DNA of 64,000 nt from an uncultured Alphaproteobacteria bacterium (GTDB lineage: Bacteria > Pseudomonadota > Alphaproteobacteria > Rhodobacterales > Rhodobacteraceae). Under the pieces are notes generated by a model. It saw only the letters and a list, made by a program, of their open reading frames with translations, ran no database searches and had not been told where the DNA came from. A program made the position numbers and the translations under genes. Below, piece after piece: positions 54,047 to 64,000 of the stretch (its first letter is position 1; each line of letters opens with the position of its first letter). The DNA is taken from assembly GCA_902625475.1 (NCBI GenBank), contig CACOBR010000002.1:62001-126000 (forward strand), read 5' to 3'.

Positions 54047-55372
54047 TTATAATTCTGGGATTTTTTTCAAGAAAGGCAATAATTTTCCCATATCAGGGCC
54101 TATACTTTTACCAGTCAAAGCTTTTCTCAAAGGTAAAAAAAGACTTTTACCTTTTCTTCCAGTTTTTTCCGAAACTTGATTGGTCCATATTTTCCAACTA
54201 TCTTTATTAAGCGGTGCTTGAGGGAAAATTTTTATTGCTGTTTTAACAAATTCTAAATCTTCTTTTTCAATTAAAGGATAAATTCCATTAATGCATAGAT
54301 CCCACAGCTGTGATATTTCTTCCCTTGTGTTCAAATTTTCTCTGATAGCTTCCCAAAAATTTTCTTGGTCGTTATTTGGTATACCTAATTCAATTAATTC
54401 TTTCTTAATAATATTAATTGGAGTATCTCTTAAAACTTTTGATGACATTGAATTTAAAAGATTTAAATCAAATTTTGTAGGTGCAGATCCAAATGAATTT
54501 ATTTCAAAATTACTTGCAACATCATTTAGGGAATGTAATATTTTTGGTGAATTAGAAGATCCTAAAGTCGACATTAAATTATTTAATGCCATCGGTTCTA
54601 CCCCAGAATTTCTTAAATCTCTAATTGATAATGAACCTAATCTTTTTGATAGGTTATCTCCTGCTAAATCAACCAGTAAAGAATGGTGTCCATAAACTGG
54701 GACATCCCCGTTGAGATTTTCTATAAGTTGTATTTGTGTTGCAGTATTGGTAAGGTGATCCGATCCCCTCACAACGTGTGTAATATTAAAATCTATGTCG
54801 TCACATACTGAAGCTAAAGTATAAAGAAACTGGCCATCTTCTTTAACAAAAACAGGATCAGAAAGTGAGGCAAGATCAATTGTTACATCACCAATAATTT
54901 TATCTTTCCAGGTAACCTTTTTTTTATCTAATAAAAAGCGCCAATATGGATTAATTTTATCTTTTTCATATTGCTTGTGTTCATCATTTGTAAGTTTCAG
55001 AGCAGCTCTGTCATAAATAGGAGGTTTACCCATATTTAGAAGTTTTTTTCTCTTTAAGTTAAGCTCGCTTTTTGTTTCATAACAAGGATAGATTTTTTGT
55101 TCAATTTTTAAATTTTCAAAAACATCGATATACCTTTCAAATCTATTGGATTGTTTCTCATATAAGTCCCATTCAATTCCTAGCCACTCTAAATCTCTTT
55201 TAATTTCATCTTCATAAATTTGTTTTGATCTTTCAAGGTCAGTATCATCTATTCTAAGTAAAAATTTCCCGCCATTTTTTTTTGACAGCAAAAAATTAAA
55301 AAGTGCCGTTCTAATATTACCTACATGTAAGTACCCGGTAGGAGAGGGAGCAAACCTAGTTAAAAACGTCAT
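54047..55372 (-). CDS. gltX: Glutamyl-tRNA synthetase
   Basis: 441 residues, class I. The HIGH equivalent is FAPSPTGYLHVGNIRTA and the KMSKS equivalent is NLSKRLG. The length is slightly under the usual 465, typical for one of the two GltX forms in Alphaproteobacteria (one may be Glu-Gln discriminating). The start overlaps the nadE stop by four bases, so translation is coupled. Confidence 0.92.
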   Translation of the reverse strand: MTFLTRFAPSPTGYLHVGNIRTALFNFLLSKKNGGKFLLRIDDTDLERSKQIYEDEIKRDLEWLGIEWDLYEKQSNRFERYIDVFENLKIEQKIYPCYETKSELNLKRKKLLNMGKPPIYDRAALKLTNDEHKQYEKDKINPYWRFLLDKKKVTWKDKIIGDVTIDLASLSDPVFVKEDGQFLYTLASVCDDIDFNITHVVRGSDHLTNTATQIQLIENLNGDVPVYGHHSLLVDLAGDNLSKRLGSLSIRDLRNSGVEPMALNNLMSTLGSSNSPKILHSLNDVASNFEINSFGSAPTKFDLNLLNSMSSKVLRDTPINIIKKELIELGIPNNDQENFWEAIRENLNTREEISQLWDLCINGIYPLIEKEDLEFVKTAIKIFPQAPLNKDSWKIWTNQVSEKTGRKGKSLFLPLRKALTGKSIGPDMGKLLPFLKKIPEL

Positions 55373-57027
55373 AATTTATCTCTCCAATTTTGTACGATTG
55401 GGTACCGACGACTTAATTGGAATGATTTTTTTGTAAGATGTACACCTGGAGCAGATTGAAATCTTTTATGTTCTGATTGATAGACTAACTTTTCTATTTT
55501 TTTTACTATATCATAATCATGTCCTTGTTTTACAATTTCTGAAATCGACATATCATTTTCAATAAAACTTTCAAGGATTGAATCAAGTACCTCATAAGAT
55601 GGTAAACTATCCTGATCAGTTTGGTTTGGACGAAGTTCTGCAGTTGGGGATTTTTCTAATATGCTTTTAGGGATAACTAAACCATTTGGGCCTTTCATCC
55701 AGGCTTCATGGCAAGAGTTTCTCCATTCGCAAATACTGTACAATCTGGTTTTGTAAAGATCTTTTATAGGATTGTATCCTCCACACATATCGCCGTAAAT
55801 TGTTGAATATCCAACAGCTATTTCAGATTTATTTCCTGTGGTAAGTAACATACTACCATATTTATTGGACAAAGCCATCAACAATAAACCCCTTATCCTA
55901 GATTGAATATTTTCTTCGGTTTCATTTTCTTCTTTTCCTCGAAAAGAGGGTAAAAGAGTTTGTTTAATTAAAGAATAAATTTTTGAAATAGAAATAGTTT
56001 CAGCTTTGCAATCTAAATTATATATCAACTGTTCAGCATCGATTAAAGATAACTCGCTTGTATAATCTGAAGGTAATTTAACACAAGTTACATTATTCTT
56101 TCCTAGAATATCTACTGCGATAGTAGCAACTAAGGCACTGTCAATACCACCTGACAATCCTATTATTACATTATTAAAACCAGATTTTAAAATATAATCT
56201 TTTGTACCCTCTGATATTGCTCTGTAATCTTGTGATAAATCATTTTTTATATCCAAATTATAATAATTTGTATTTCTAATAAAAGGTTCTTTATTTTCAA
56301 ATTCTAAAACAGGAGTTAATGGTTCAAATTGGGGAAACTGTGTAACTAAATTACCATAATTATCAATAACAAAAGAGCCACCATCAAAAACTTGGTCGTC
56401 TTGACCACCTACTAAATTTAAATAAATGATGGGTATATTATTTTCCCTAGACCTTTTAGAAACTTCCATATGTCTTTTTTTTAATTTATTTCTCTCATAA
56501 GGTGATCCGTTAGGAGAAATTAGAAGGTCAGCTTCTTTCTTTTTAAGCATTTTTGAGATGTCCTCATACCATATGTCTTCACATATAGGAAAACCAATTT
56601 TTATTCCTTTTATTTCCAATAATTCCTTATGGTCAGATTGACTAAAATATCTTTTTTCATCAAATAGTGTATCATTGGGAAGATGATATTTTTTGGAAAT
56701 TATTTTTACTTTACCATTTTTTAATAATAGATAAGCATTAAATATCTGTTTTTTTTCAACCACTGGAGAACCTAACAAAAGACAGGTATCATTTATACAG
56801 TGTTTTGCTATTAACCTTATATATTTTTCTAAATCCTTTTGAAATGCTGGTCTAAAAACCAAATCTTGTATCTGATATCCTGAAAGAAACATCTCAGGAA
56901 AGGCTAAAATGTCAACTTTGTTCTTGCATGCTTTTTTATATGTTTCCAATATGATTTTGGAATTTTTCTCTAGGTCTCCTACAATAGGATTTAGCTGTGC
57001 AAGCATTATTTTTAAATTTTTATCCAT
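55369..57027 (-). CDS. nadE: Glutamine-dependent NAD+ synthetase
   Basis: 552 residues. The N-terminal nitrilase-type glutaminase carries Glu (AFPEMFLSGY), Lys (KKYHLPN) and Cys (FPICEDIWYE); the C-terminal synthetase carries the PP-loop LSGGIDSALVA and SPTAELRPNQTDQDSLP. It amidates deamido-NAD using glutamine. A four-base overlap ties it to gltX. Confidence 0.96.
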   Translation of the reverse strand: MDKNLKIMLAQLNPIVGDLEKNSKIILETYKKACKNKVDILAFPEMFLSGYQIQDLVFRPAFQKDLEKYIRLIAKHCINDTCLLLGSPVVEKKQIFNAYLLLKNGKVKIISKKYHLPNDTLFDEKRYFSQSDHKELLEIKGIKIGFPICEDIWYEDISKMLKKKEADLLISPNGSPYERNKLKKRHMEVSKRSRENNIPIIYLNLVGGQDDQVFDGGSFVIDNYGNLVTQFPQFEPLTPVLEFENKEPFIRNTNYYNLDIKNDLSQDYRAISEGTKDYILKSGFNNVIIGLSGGIDSALVATIAVDILGKNNVTCVKLPSDYTSELSLIDAEQLIYNLDCKAETISISKIYSLIKQTLLPSFRGKEENETEENIQSRIRGLLLMALSNKYGSMLLTTGNKSEIAVGYSTIYGDMCGGYNPIKDLYKTRLYSICEWRNSCHEAWMKGPNGLVIPKSILEKSPTAELRPNQTDQDSLPSYEVLDSILESFIENDMSISEIVKQGHDYDIVKKIEKLVYQSEHKRFQSAPGVHLTKKSFQLSRRYPIVQNWRDKL

Positions 57028-57240
57028 TTGAAATTTTGATCTGATTAAGATAGAGAAATAGAATATTTTAGATATTATACAATAAACATTTGTTTCAAAT
57101 AATTCGGGTTGATCTTTATACCAGTTATGAAATAAATATAGTAAAATTTATATAATACAATTAAACTAATGAACGACTTCAAATTTTTCAATTCTTTTTA
57201 AATTTTATATATGTAAATAAATTCAATTGGTAGGTAATAT

Positions 57241-58644
57241 TTGTACAAGCTTATTTTGAATACGTTAGTTCTAAACTTATTTTATTTCTTCATTTTTGTA
57301 GAAAATTTATCTTTTGCAGATGAACAAACACAAATAAAACAATATGAAACAGGTGGCATTTACGAGGGTGAATTTCTTGATGGAAAACAGCATGGAAAGG
57401 GGAAATATTCCTTACCTAATGGATATCAATATGAAGGTGATTGGAAAGAAGGAAAAATCGAAGGTTTTGGTAAAGCTAAATACCCTGATGGATCTTTTTA
57501 TGAAGGTGCATTTATTGATGGGCAACACTCTGGTGAGGGTAAAATAATTTTTCCTGATGGATCATTTTACGAAGGTAATTGGTTAGAAGGAAATTTTAAT
57601 GGCTATGGAACTTTAGAATATCCAAATGGTACAACTCTTGAAGGTAACTTTTCCAAAGGATTGTTAGATGGAAAAGGCACCCAAAAAAATAAAAATGGTT
57701 ATACTTATAGTGGGGACTGGAAGAATGGTGAAAAGTCTGGAATTGCAATTATAAATTATGATGGTGGAGGTAAATATGAAGGGGGTGTTTTAAAAGGAAC
57801 AAGAAGCGGTAAAGGAAAATTAACTTTGTTGGATGGGTCAATTCTAGAAGGAAATTTCACTGACGGTTCTATTTCAGGAAATGGATCTATAATTTACGCT
57901 AATGGTGATAGTTATGTAGGTGAATTGCTTAAAAATAATATTGATGGTCAGGGGATTAAAAAATTTGCATCAGGTTCAAAGTATAATGGAAGTTTTAAAA
58001 ATAATTTATTTGATGGATTTGGAATTTATGAGACAACGGACGGTTATAAAGCAGAAGGTAATTGGCTTAAAGGACAAATCGAGGGAAAAGGTAAAATTAC
58101 TTACCCTGATTTATCAGTATACAATGGAGATTTAGTTAAGGGTATACCAAACGGTACAGGAACTATAGTATATGGAGATGGAAGTAATTATTCAGGACAG
58201 TGGCTGAATGGAAAGATTGACGGTTTTGGAATAGCCAAATACTCAAACGGACAAATTTATACTGGAAATTTTAAAAATGGGAAAAATCATGGTAAAGGAA
58301 AGATGAATTTTGGAGATGGTTACACATATGAAGGCTTATGGTCCAATGGATTATTTGACGGTGAAGGTGTTGCTGAATATTCTGATGGATCAAAATATAC
58401 AGGCTTTTTCAAAATGGGGAAAAGGCATGGTTTTGGTAAAATAGAGATGACCGATGGTTCAACTTTTGAGGGTAATTTTGAAAATGGTCGAATAAATGGT
58501 GATGGAGTAGCCATTTATCCTAACGGAGATAGATATGAAGGTACTTTTAAAGATGGTAAAAGAGAAGGAGCTGGAAAAATTATTTATAAAAGTGGTGTGA
58601 CTTATGAAGGCCAATGGGAAAATAATAATAGAATATCGGATTAA
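57241..58644 (+). CDS. Exported MORN-repeat protein (18 repeats)
   Basis: 467 residues. A signal peptide spans about 1-27 (LVLNLFYFFIFVENLSFA). From residue about 38 to 455 there are 18 complete 23-residue MORN units (Y.G.W..G...G.G....G) plus a short nineteenth. MORN strings build an elongated beta-sheet rod that can bind lipids or proteins. The TTG start has AGGT suitably before it. No catalytic domain is joined, and neighbours do not suggest a function. Confidence 0.88.
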   Translation: MYKLILNTLVLNLFYFFIFVENLSFADEQTQIKQYETGGIYEGEFLDGKQHGKGKYSLPNGYQYEGDWKEGKIEGFGKAKYPDGSFYEGAFIDGQHSGEGKIIFPDGSFYEGNWLEGNFNGYGTLEYPNGTTLEGNFSKGLLDGKGTQKNKNGYTYSGDWKNGEKSGIAIINYDGGGKYEGGVLKGTRSGKGKLTLLDGSILEGNFTDGSISGNGSIIYANGDSYVGELLKNNIDGQGIKKFASGSKYNGSFKNNLFDGFGIYETTDGYKAEGNWLKGQIEGKGKITYPDLSVYNGDLVKGIPNGTGTIVYGDGSNYSGQWLNGKIDGFGIAKYSNGQIYTGNFKNGKNHGKGKMNFGDGYTYEGLWSNGLFDGEGVAEYSDGSKYTGFFKMGKRHGFGKIEMTDGSTFEGNFENGRINGDGVAIYPNGDRYEGTFKDGKREGAGKIIYKSGVTYEGQWENNNRISD

Positions 58645-58756
58645 GTTAATTGGTGCTTATCTTTTATGGTTTATATTTACTAAATAATCTTTGATACTTT
58701 GCCGATTTGGTGTACAATTTTTTTGTTTAAATTATATCCTATATCAGGAGATTTTA

Positions 58757-60310
58757 ATGTCTGAAAACAAAAGTTCTAAAGTTTTAATTTTTGATACTAC
58801 TCTAAGAGACGGTGAGCAAAGTCCTGGTGCTACTATGTCTTTAGCTCAAAAAATAGAAATAGCCAATCTTCTTGATGAAATGGGTGTTGATATTATTGAG
58901 GCTGGATTTCCTATAGCATCTGAAGGTGATTTTGAAGCAGTATCAAAGATTGGGAAAATAGTTAATCATGCAGTAATATGTGGTTTGGCAAGAGCTAGTA
59001 AACTGGATATTGAAAGGTGTTGGAGGGCTGTAGAAAATTCAAAAAAACCAAGAATACATACATTTATAGGTACATCACCTCTTCATAGAAAATTTCAAGT
59101 AAAACTATCTAAAAATGAGGTTTTAGATAAAGTTTTTGAGACAGTGACATTTGCTAAATCTTATTGTGATGATGTACAATGGTCACCTATGGATGCAACA
59201 AGAACAGAGAGCGAATTTTTAGTTGAAGTAGTTAAAATTGCTATTCAAGCTGGTGCATCAACGATAAATATTCCTGATACAGTAGGGTATACCGCACCGA
59301 AAGAAAGTGCTAAAATCATAAAAAATCTTTTTAGTAAAATTCCTGAACTAAAAGATATTATAGTTTCAACTCACTGTCATAATGACTTGGGGATGGCTAC
59401 TGCTAATTCTTTAGCTGCAGTAGAAGCTGGTGCAAGACAGGTTGAATGTACAATCAACGGATTAGGAGAACGAGCGGGAAATACAGCTCTAGAAGAAATT
59501 GTAATGGCACTGAAAGTTAGAAAAGATATATTACCCTATCGGACCAATATGGTCACTAATAAATTAATTCAAGCAAGTAGGTTAGTTTCAAAAGTCTCAG
59601 GATTTCCAGTTCAATTTAACAAAGCAGTTGTTGGAAAAAATGCATTTGCTCATGAATCTGGCATTCATCAAGATGGGATGTTAAAGCATGCTGGTACATT
59701 TGAAATAATGAAACCAGAGGATATAGGTCTAACAGAAACGAACCTTGTTTTAGGTAAACACTCTGGAAGAGCCGCTTTAAGAAAAAAAATAAACGATTTG
59801 GGTTACAACCTTGGTGATAATCAGCTACAGGATTTGTTTTATAGATTTAAATCTTTGGCAGATAAGAAAAAAGAAATATATGATGATGATTTATTAGCTT
59901 TATTGTCTGACACATCAATGGGCGAGCAGAATGATTTTTTAAAACTTATAAGTTTGGATGTAAAATGTGGAACAAGTTCACCACAAACTGCCAAAGCGTC
60001 TATAATTATGGATAATAAAGAGTATACAGTTGAATCAATTGGTGATGGACCAGTTGATGCCGTTTTTAACTCTATTAAAAAAGTTTTTCCTCATTCAGCA
60101 AAATTACAGCATTTTCAAATACATGCTGTAACAGAAGGAACTGATGCTCAGGCTACAGTTTCAGTTCGATTAGAAGAGTCTGGGAAGATAGTAACTGGAC
60201 AATCTTCTGATACTGATACAGTTGTCGCCAGTGCTAAAGCCTATATAAATTCTTTAAATAAGTTAATTCTTAGAAGACAAAAAAAAGCTCCAAAAGCAAT
60301 AGCCAATTAA
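58757..60310 (+). CDS. leuA: 2-Isopropylmalate synthase
   Basis: 517 residues. DRE-TIM metallolyase with IFDTTLRDGEQSPGA, HCHNDLGMA, NGLGERAGN and the C-terminal leucine-sensing domain (about 395-517). ATG 58757 is set by AGGAGA eight bases before; the reading frame is open for 22 codons more upstream but those have no family match. It performs the first committed step to leucine and should be inhibited by leucine. Confidence 0.96.
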   Translation: MSENKSSKVLIFDTTLRDGEQSPGATMSLAQKIEIANLLDEMGVDIIEAGFPIASEGDFEAVSKIGKIVNHAVICGLARASKLDIERCWRAVENSKKPRIHTFIGTSPLHRKFQVKLSKNEVLDKVFETVTFAKSYCDDVQWSPMDATRTESEFLVEVVKIAIQAGASTINIPDTVGYTAPKESAKIIKNLFSKIPELKDIIVSTHCHNDLGMATANSLAAVEAGARQVECTINGLGERAGNTALEEIVMALKVRKDILPYRTNMVTNKLIQASRLVSKVSGFPVQFNKAVVGKNAFAHESGIHQDGMLKHAGTFEIMKPEDIGLTETNLVLGKHSGRAALRKKINDLGYNLGDNQLQDLFYRFKSLADKKKEIYDDDLLALLSDTSMGEQNDFLKLISLDVKCGTSSPQTAKASIIMDNKEYTVESIGDGPVDAVFNSIKKVFPHSAKLQHFQIHAVTEGTDAQATVSVRLEESGKIVTGQSSDTDTVVASAKAYINSLNKLILRRQKKAPKAIAN

Positions 60311-60397
60311 CAGACAAAATGGATACAAAATTTTTCATATGATAATAAATATAAAAGCAACAAATACTTTAACAGTTAAAAATTTGGTATTGGGTAA

Positions 60398-61444
<1,047 letters not shown>

Positions 61445-61487
61445 TAAAATAATAATTTGAATAATTTTAATTAAATAGAAAATAATT

Positions 61488-62348
61488 ATGTCTTTAAAAA
61501 GTCATAGAGACTATTGGTTAATTTTTAGATATATTATTATAGCAAGCGCTTTTTTTCTTTTTCTTTTTTTATTTTTTCTGTGGAGAATCGATAATTACAG
61601 AGTTGAAAGATTTAGACTTGCAATTTTAAACTATACCATCCCTAATGTTGAATTTTTTACTTCATCAGTAAAAGTAATAGGTAGACTTTTCTTAGATTTA
61701 TCTTCTTTTACAAATGTATATGAACAAAATAAAATTTTAAAAAAAGAATTACAGGATATGAGAAAATGGAGAGAAGCAGCAATTCAACTAGAACAAAAAA
61801 ATGCCAAGTTAAGAGCTCTAAATAATTTAAAAGTTAATTCAACATTGAACTGGGTTTCGGGTGAAGTAATTGCAGATAGTGGAAGTCTTTATAGTTCATC
61901 TAGTTTAATAAACATTGGTAAAGAAGACGGCATAATTGACGGTTCAGCGGTTGTTGATGGACTTGGTTTAGTGGGAAGAATATCAGGTGTTGAAGATCGG
62001 ATCTCAAGAATAATTCTTTTATCAGACGTTAAATCTTATGTGCCGGTAATAATAGAACCAAACAATCAGGAAGCAATAGTTAGGGGAGATAATTCCTCAG
62101 CTCCATTAATTGACTTTGTCAGAGGCATAGAAAAAATCCAACCTGGATTTCGTATTTATACTAGTGGAAAAGGTGGTGTATTTCCTCCAGGAATTTTGAT
62201 TGGGAAAGTTGTGCTTTCAGCAGATAAAAAGATTAGAGTTAAACTATCTGCAAATATAAATAAACTTGATTATTTGAGAGTTCTAATAAATAAAAAACAA
62301 AAAATACCATCTCAGGTTGGTGAAATAATTCTTAACAAAATTGATTGA
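61488..62348 (+). CDS. mreC: Rod-shape protein MreC
   Basis: 286 residues: short cytoplasmic tail, one membrane helix (about 14-35), coiled coil (about 75-110), then the beta-domain with SGEVIADSGSLYSSSSLINIGKEDGI. It links MreB and PBP2 in the periplasm. AAATA-rich leader without strong ribosome binding site. Located 43 bases after mreB. Confidence 0.93.
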   Translation: MSLKSHRDYWLIFRYIIIASAFFLFLFLFFLWRIDNYRVERFRLAILNYTIPNVEFFTSSVKVIGRLFLDLSSFTNVYEQNKILKKELQDMRKWREAAIQLEQKNAKLRALNNLKVNSTLNWVSGEVIADSGSLYSSSSLINIGKEDGIIDGSAVVDGLGLVGRISGVEDRISRIILLSDVKSYVPVIIEPNNQEAIVRGDNSSAPLIDFVRGIEKIQPGFRIYTSGKGGVFPPGILIGKVVLSADKKIRVKLSANINKLDYLRVLINKKQKIPSQVGEIILNKID

Positions 62349-62418
62349 AATTTTTTAATGGAAACGAGCAATCGTACAATTAAATTATATGTCCTCATAA
62401 ATCATTTATATATTTTTA

Positions 62419-62928
62419 ATGAAAATAATAAAATATAAAAAGTCAATTTTTCTAATTTTAGGAATTTTAATTGTTGTTTTTCCAATTGCTCCAATTTCTC
62501 GGCAGCCATTAATAATTGAGAAACCTGATTTTCTAGTGTGCTTGATTTTTTCTTGGTTAATTCTAGACCACAAAAATGTGTCAATAACAATATTAATTTC
62601 TTTATCATTATTTGCTGATATTCTGTGGTTTAGACCTTTAGGATTGTGGCCTATTTTTATTCTGATTGGCTCTTATTTATTAAAATATATGAAGTCCAAA
62701 ATATCATTTGATAATTTTTATTTAAAAATAATTTATTTTATTGTTTTTTTATTTTGTATTGATACTTGTATTTTCATTACTTCCTTAATGGGACTTACTG
62801 AACAATTAGATTTCTATATTTGGCTTGACCGCTTTATTTTTACTGTTTTATTTTTTCCAATAATTTTTTATTTATTAGAAAATTTGTTATTTAAAGATAT
62901 TAAAAAATCAAATAAAAAAATTTATTAA
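62419..62928 (+). CDS. mreD: Rod-shape protein MreD
   Basis: 169-residue integral membrane protein with about five helices; the RPLGLWPIFILIGSYL stretch after the LFADILW motif resembles MreD. Its stop codon shares one base with the mrdA start. Sequence conservation in this family is low, so the name rests mainly on order and topology. Confidence 0.88.
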   Translation: MKIIKYKKSIFLILGILIVVFPIAPISRQPLIIEKPDFLVCLIFSWLILDHKNVSITILISLSLFADILWFRPLGLWPIFILIGSYLLKYMKSKISFDNFYLKIIYFIVFLFCIDTCIFITSLMGLTEQLDFYIWLDRFIFTVLFFPIIFYLLENLLFKDIKKSNKKIY

Positions 62929-64000
62929 TGGAAATAAGTTCTTTTAAGAAAAATATTTTAGAAAAAAAATATGGCCGTAGATCATTTTTGATTGGTTCAA
63001 GCCAACTGCTGCTTGTTGGTCTACTTGTAGGACAAATGCGTCAAATTCAATTAAATGAAAATGAGAAGTATAAACTTTTAGCGGATGAAAATAGAATTGA
63101 TATTGAAATTTTACCCCCTTTACGTGGTATTATATTTGATAAAAACGGCATAATCTTAGCAAAAAATAAAGAAAATTACCGTATTAGAATTTTAAGAGAA
63201 AAAAATATTAATTTATCAGAACTAATAGATAATTTTTCTCAACTAATAAATATCAGTAAAGAAAGAAAAAATGAAATTATTCAAAAATTAGAAAATAAAA
63301 GGTTTAATACTCCCATAGTAATTGTTGAAAATTTAGGTTGGAATGATTTTATGAAAGTTTTAGTGAATCTTCCATCTTTGCCAGGAATTATTCCAGAAAT
63401 TGATTTAAAAAGACATTATACGCAAAAAGAGATATTAGCCCATACTTTAGGTTATGTAGGGGTCATATCTCCTAAAGATCTTAAAGAATTTTCGAATAAT
63501 GATCCAATCATGCAGATAGAGGATTTTAAGATTGGGAAAGTTGGTATTGAAAAGGGATTAGACAAGTATCTAAGGGGACAAGTTGGTCTTGGAAAATACG
63601 AGGTAAATGCATCAGGAAAAATTGTTAGAAAATTAGGAGAAGAAGCCAGTTCACCTGGAAAAAACTTACATTTAACTATAGATTCAAATCTACAAAAGTT
63701 CACTATGTTAAGAATTAAAGAGTATAGTGCATCTATAGTTGTTATTGATTTAGCTAGTGGTGCCATAATTTGCATGGCGTCAAATCCAAGTTTTAATCCT
63801 AATCAATTTGTTGAAGGAATATCAAAAAAAGACTGGAATATTCTACTTGAGAGTAAGAACCAGCCATTAGCGAATAAAGCAATTTCTGGAAATTATCCTC
63901 CTGGATCAACTTTCAAAATGATTGTCGCTATAGCAGCATTAGAAGCAAATTTAATAGGTGAAGAGGAATTATTTGATTGCAAAGGCTTTTATGAATTAGA
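62928..64000 (+). CDS. mrdA: Penicillin-binding protein 2, N-terminal part (runs off right edge)
   Basis: 357 codons are present. A membrane anchor (SSQLLLVGLLVG, about 24-36) follows a GRRSFLIG start; the pedestal begins PLRGIIFDKNG; the transpeptidase domain starts near 240 and shows the catalytic serine in YPPGSTFK. The KTG motif lies outside. It cross-links peptidoglycan during elongation with RodA. The start codon overlaps the mreD stop (TAATG). Confidence 0.93.
   Translation, partial: MEISSFKKNILEKKYGRRSFLIGSSQLLLVGLLVGQMRQIQLNENEKYKLLADENRIDIEILPPLRGIIFDKNGIILAKNKENYRIRILREKNINLSELIDNFSQLINISKERKNEIIQKLENKRFNTPIVIVENLGWNDFMKVLVNLPSLPGIIPEIDLKRHYTQKEILAHTLGYVGVISPKDLKEFSNNDPIMQIEDFKIGKVGIEKGLDKYLRGQVGLGKYEVNASGKIVRKLGEEASSPGKNLHLTIDSNLQKFTMLRIKEYSASIVVIDLASGAIICMASNPSFNPNQFVEGISKKDWNILLESKNQPLANKAISGNYPPGSTFKMIVAIAALEANLIGEEELFDCKGFYEL

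Noticed and set aside
54291-54695. Open frame of 134 codons on the plus strand
   Set aside because: It is antisense to the gltX catalytic core; no ribosome binding site or family match.
57350-58640. Regular DNA repeat with about 69-base period, CRISPR-like at first sight
   Set aside because: The period equals 23 codons and the repeat is diverged in DNA but kept in protein; it is the MORN coding array.

Overview
The window comes from an AT-rich, gene-dense bacterial chromosome. Intergenic gaps are short, and no stretch above about 290 bases lacks a gene or RNA element. Several gene families point to a streamlined marine alphaproteobacterium. These are a complete Sox operon with soxCD, a DmdA-type DMSP demethylase, an NDUFS4-like complex I subunit, class I lysyl-tRNA synthetase, a valine/3-hydroxyisobutyrate operon and a pyruvate carboxylase. 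The exact clade cannot be fixed from the sequence alone; low-GC marine lineages such as AEGEAN-169, SAR116 relatives or HIMB59 are possible. There is no phage, insertion sequence, CRISPR array or obvious island.

Region 1 (1-9700) is sulfur metabolism. A minus-strand series soxV-soxW-soxX-soxY-soxZ-soxA-soxB-soxC-soxD runs directly into dmdA, which is cut by the window edge. A divergent thioredoxin (soxS-like) flanks it. An intrinsic terminator between soxW and soxX splits the thiol-maturation genes from the structural genes. With SoxCD present, thiosulfate oxidation should go to sulfate. DmdA placed behind it suggests joint handling of inorganic and DMSP-derived sulfur.

Region 2 (9700-29200) holds an ankyrin protein, a TPP riboswitch controlling the thiamine importer thiBPQ, a membrane aspartyl protease, a PLP-dependent dehydratase, an AbgB-like M20 peptidase, MtgA, a group of cyclic-nucleotide proteins (two small cNMP-binding proteins, an MBL-fold hydrolase, a class III cyclase next to an NrtS-like transporter), a HemG-type protoporphyrinogen oxidase, and a small heat-shock gene preceded by a sigma32-like promoter and a ROSE-like leader. 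Pyruvate carboxylase closes the region.

Region 3 (29300-43900) has a UvrD-type helicase, a SulP transporter, the histidine genes hisB-H-A-F-E interrupted by an antisense DUF2147 gene, a GPx-like peroxidase with a 27-residue lipoprotein behind it, the valine-catabolic operon mmsA-acd-hibch-mmsB, and the remnant of a class III aminotransferase.

Region 4 (43900-64000) contains a cation/Ca2+ exchanger, a second cyclase, a stand-alone ClpX-type zinc finger, two strong hairpins ahead of tRNA-Arg(TCT), the complex I subunit, uvrB, lysS (class I), a TerB-like protein, nadD, ettA, gltX, nadE, an 18-repeat MORN protein, leuA and the cell-shape cluster mreB-mreC-mreD-mrdA, the last running off the right edge.
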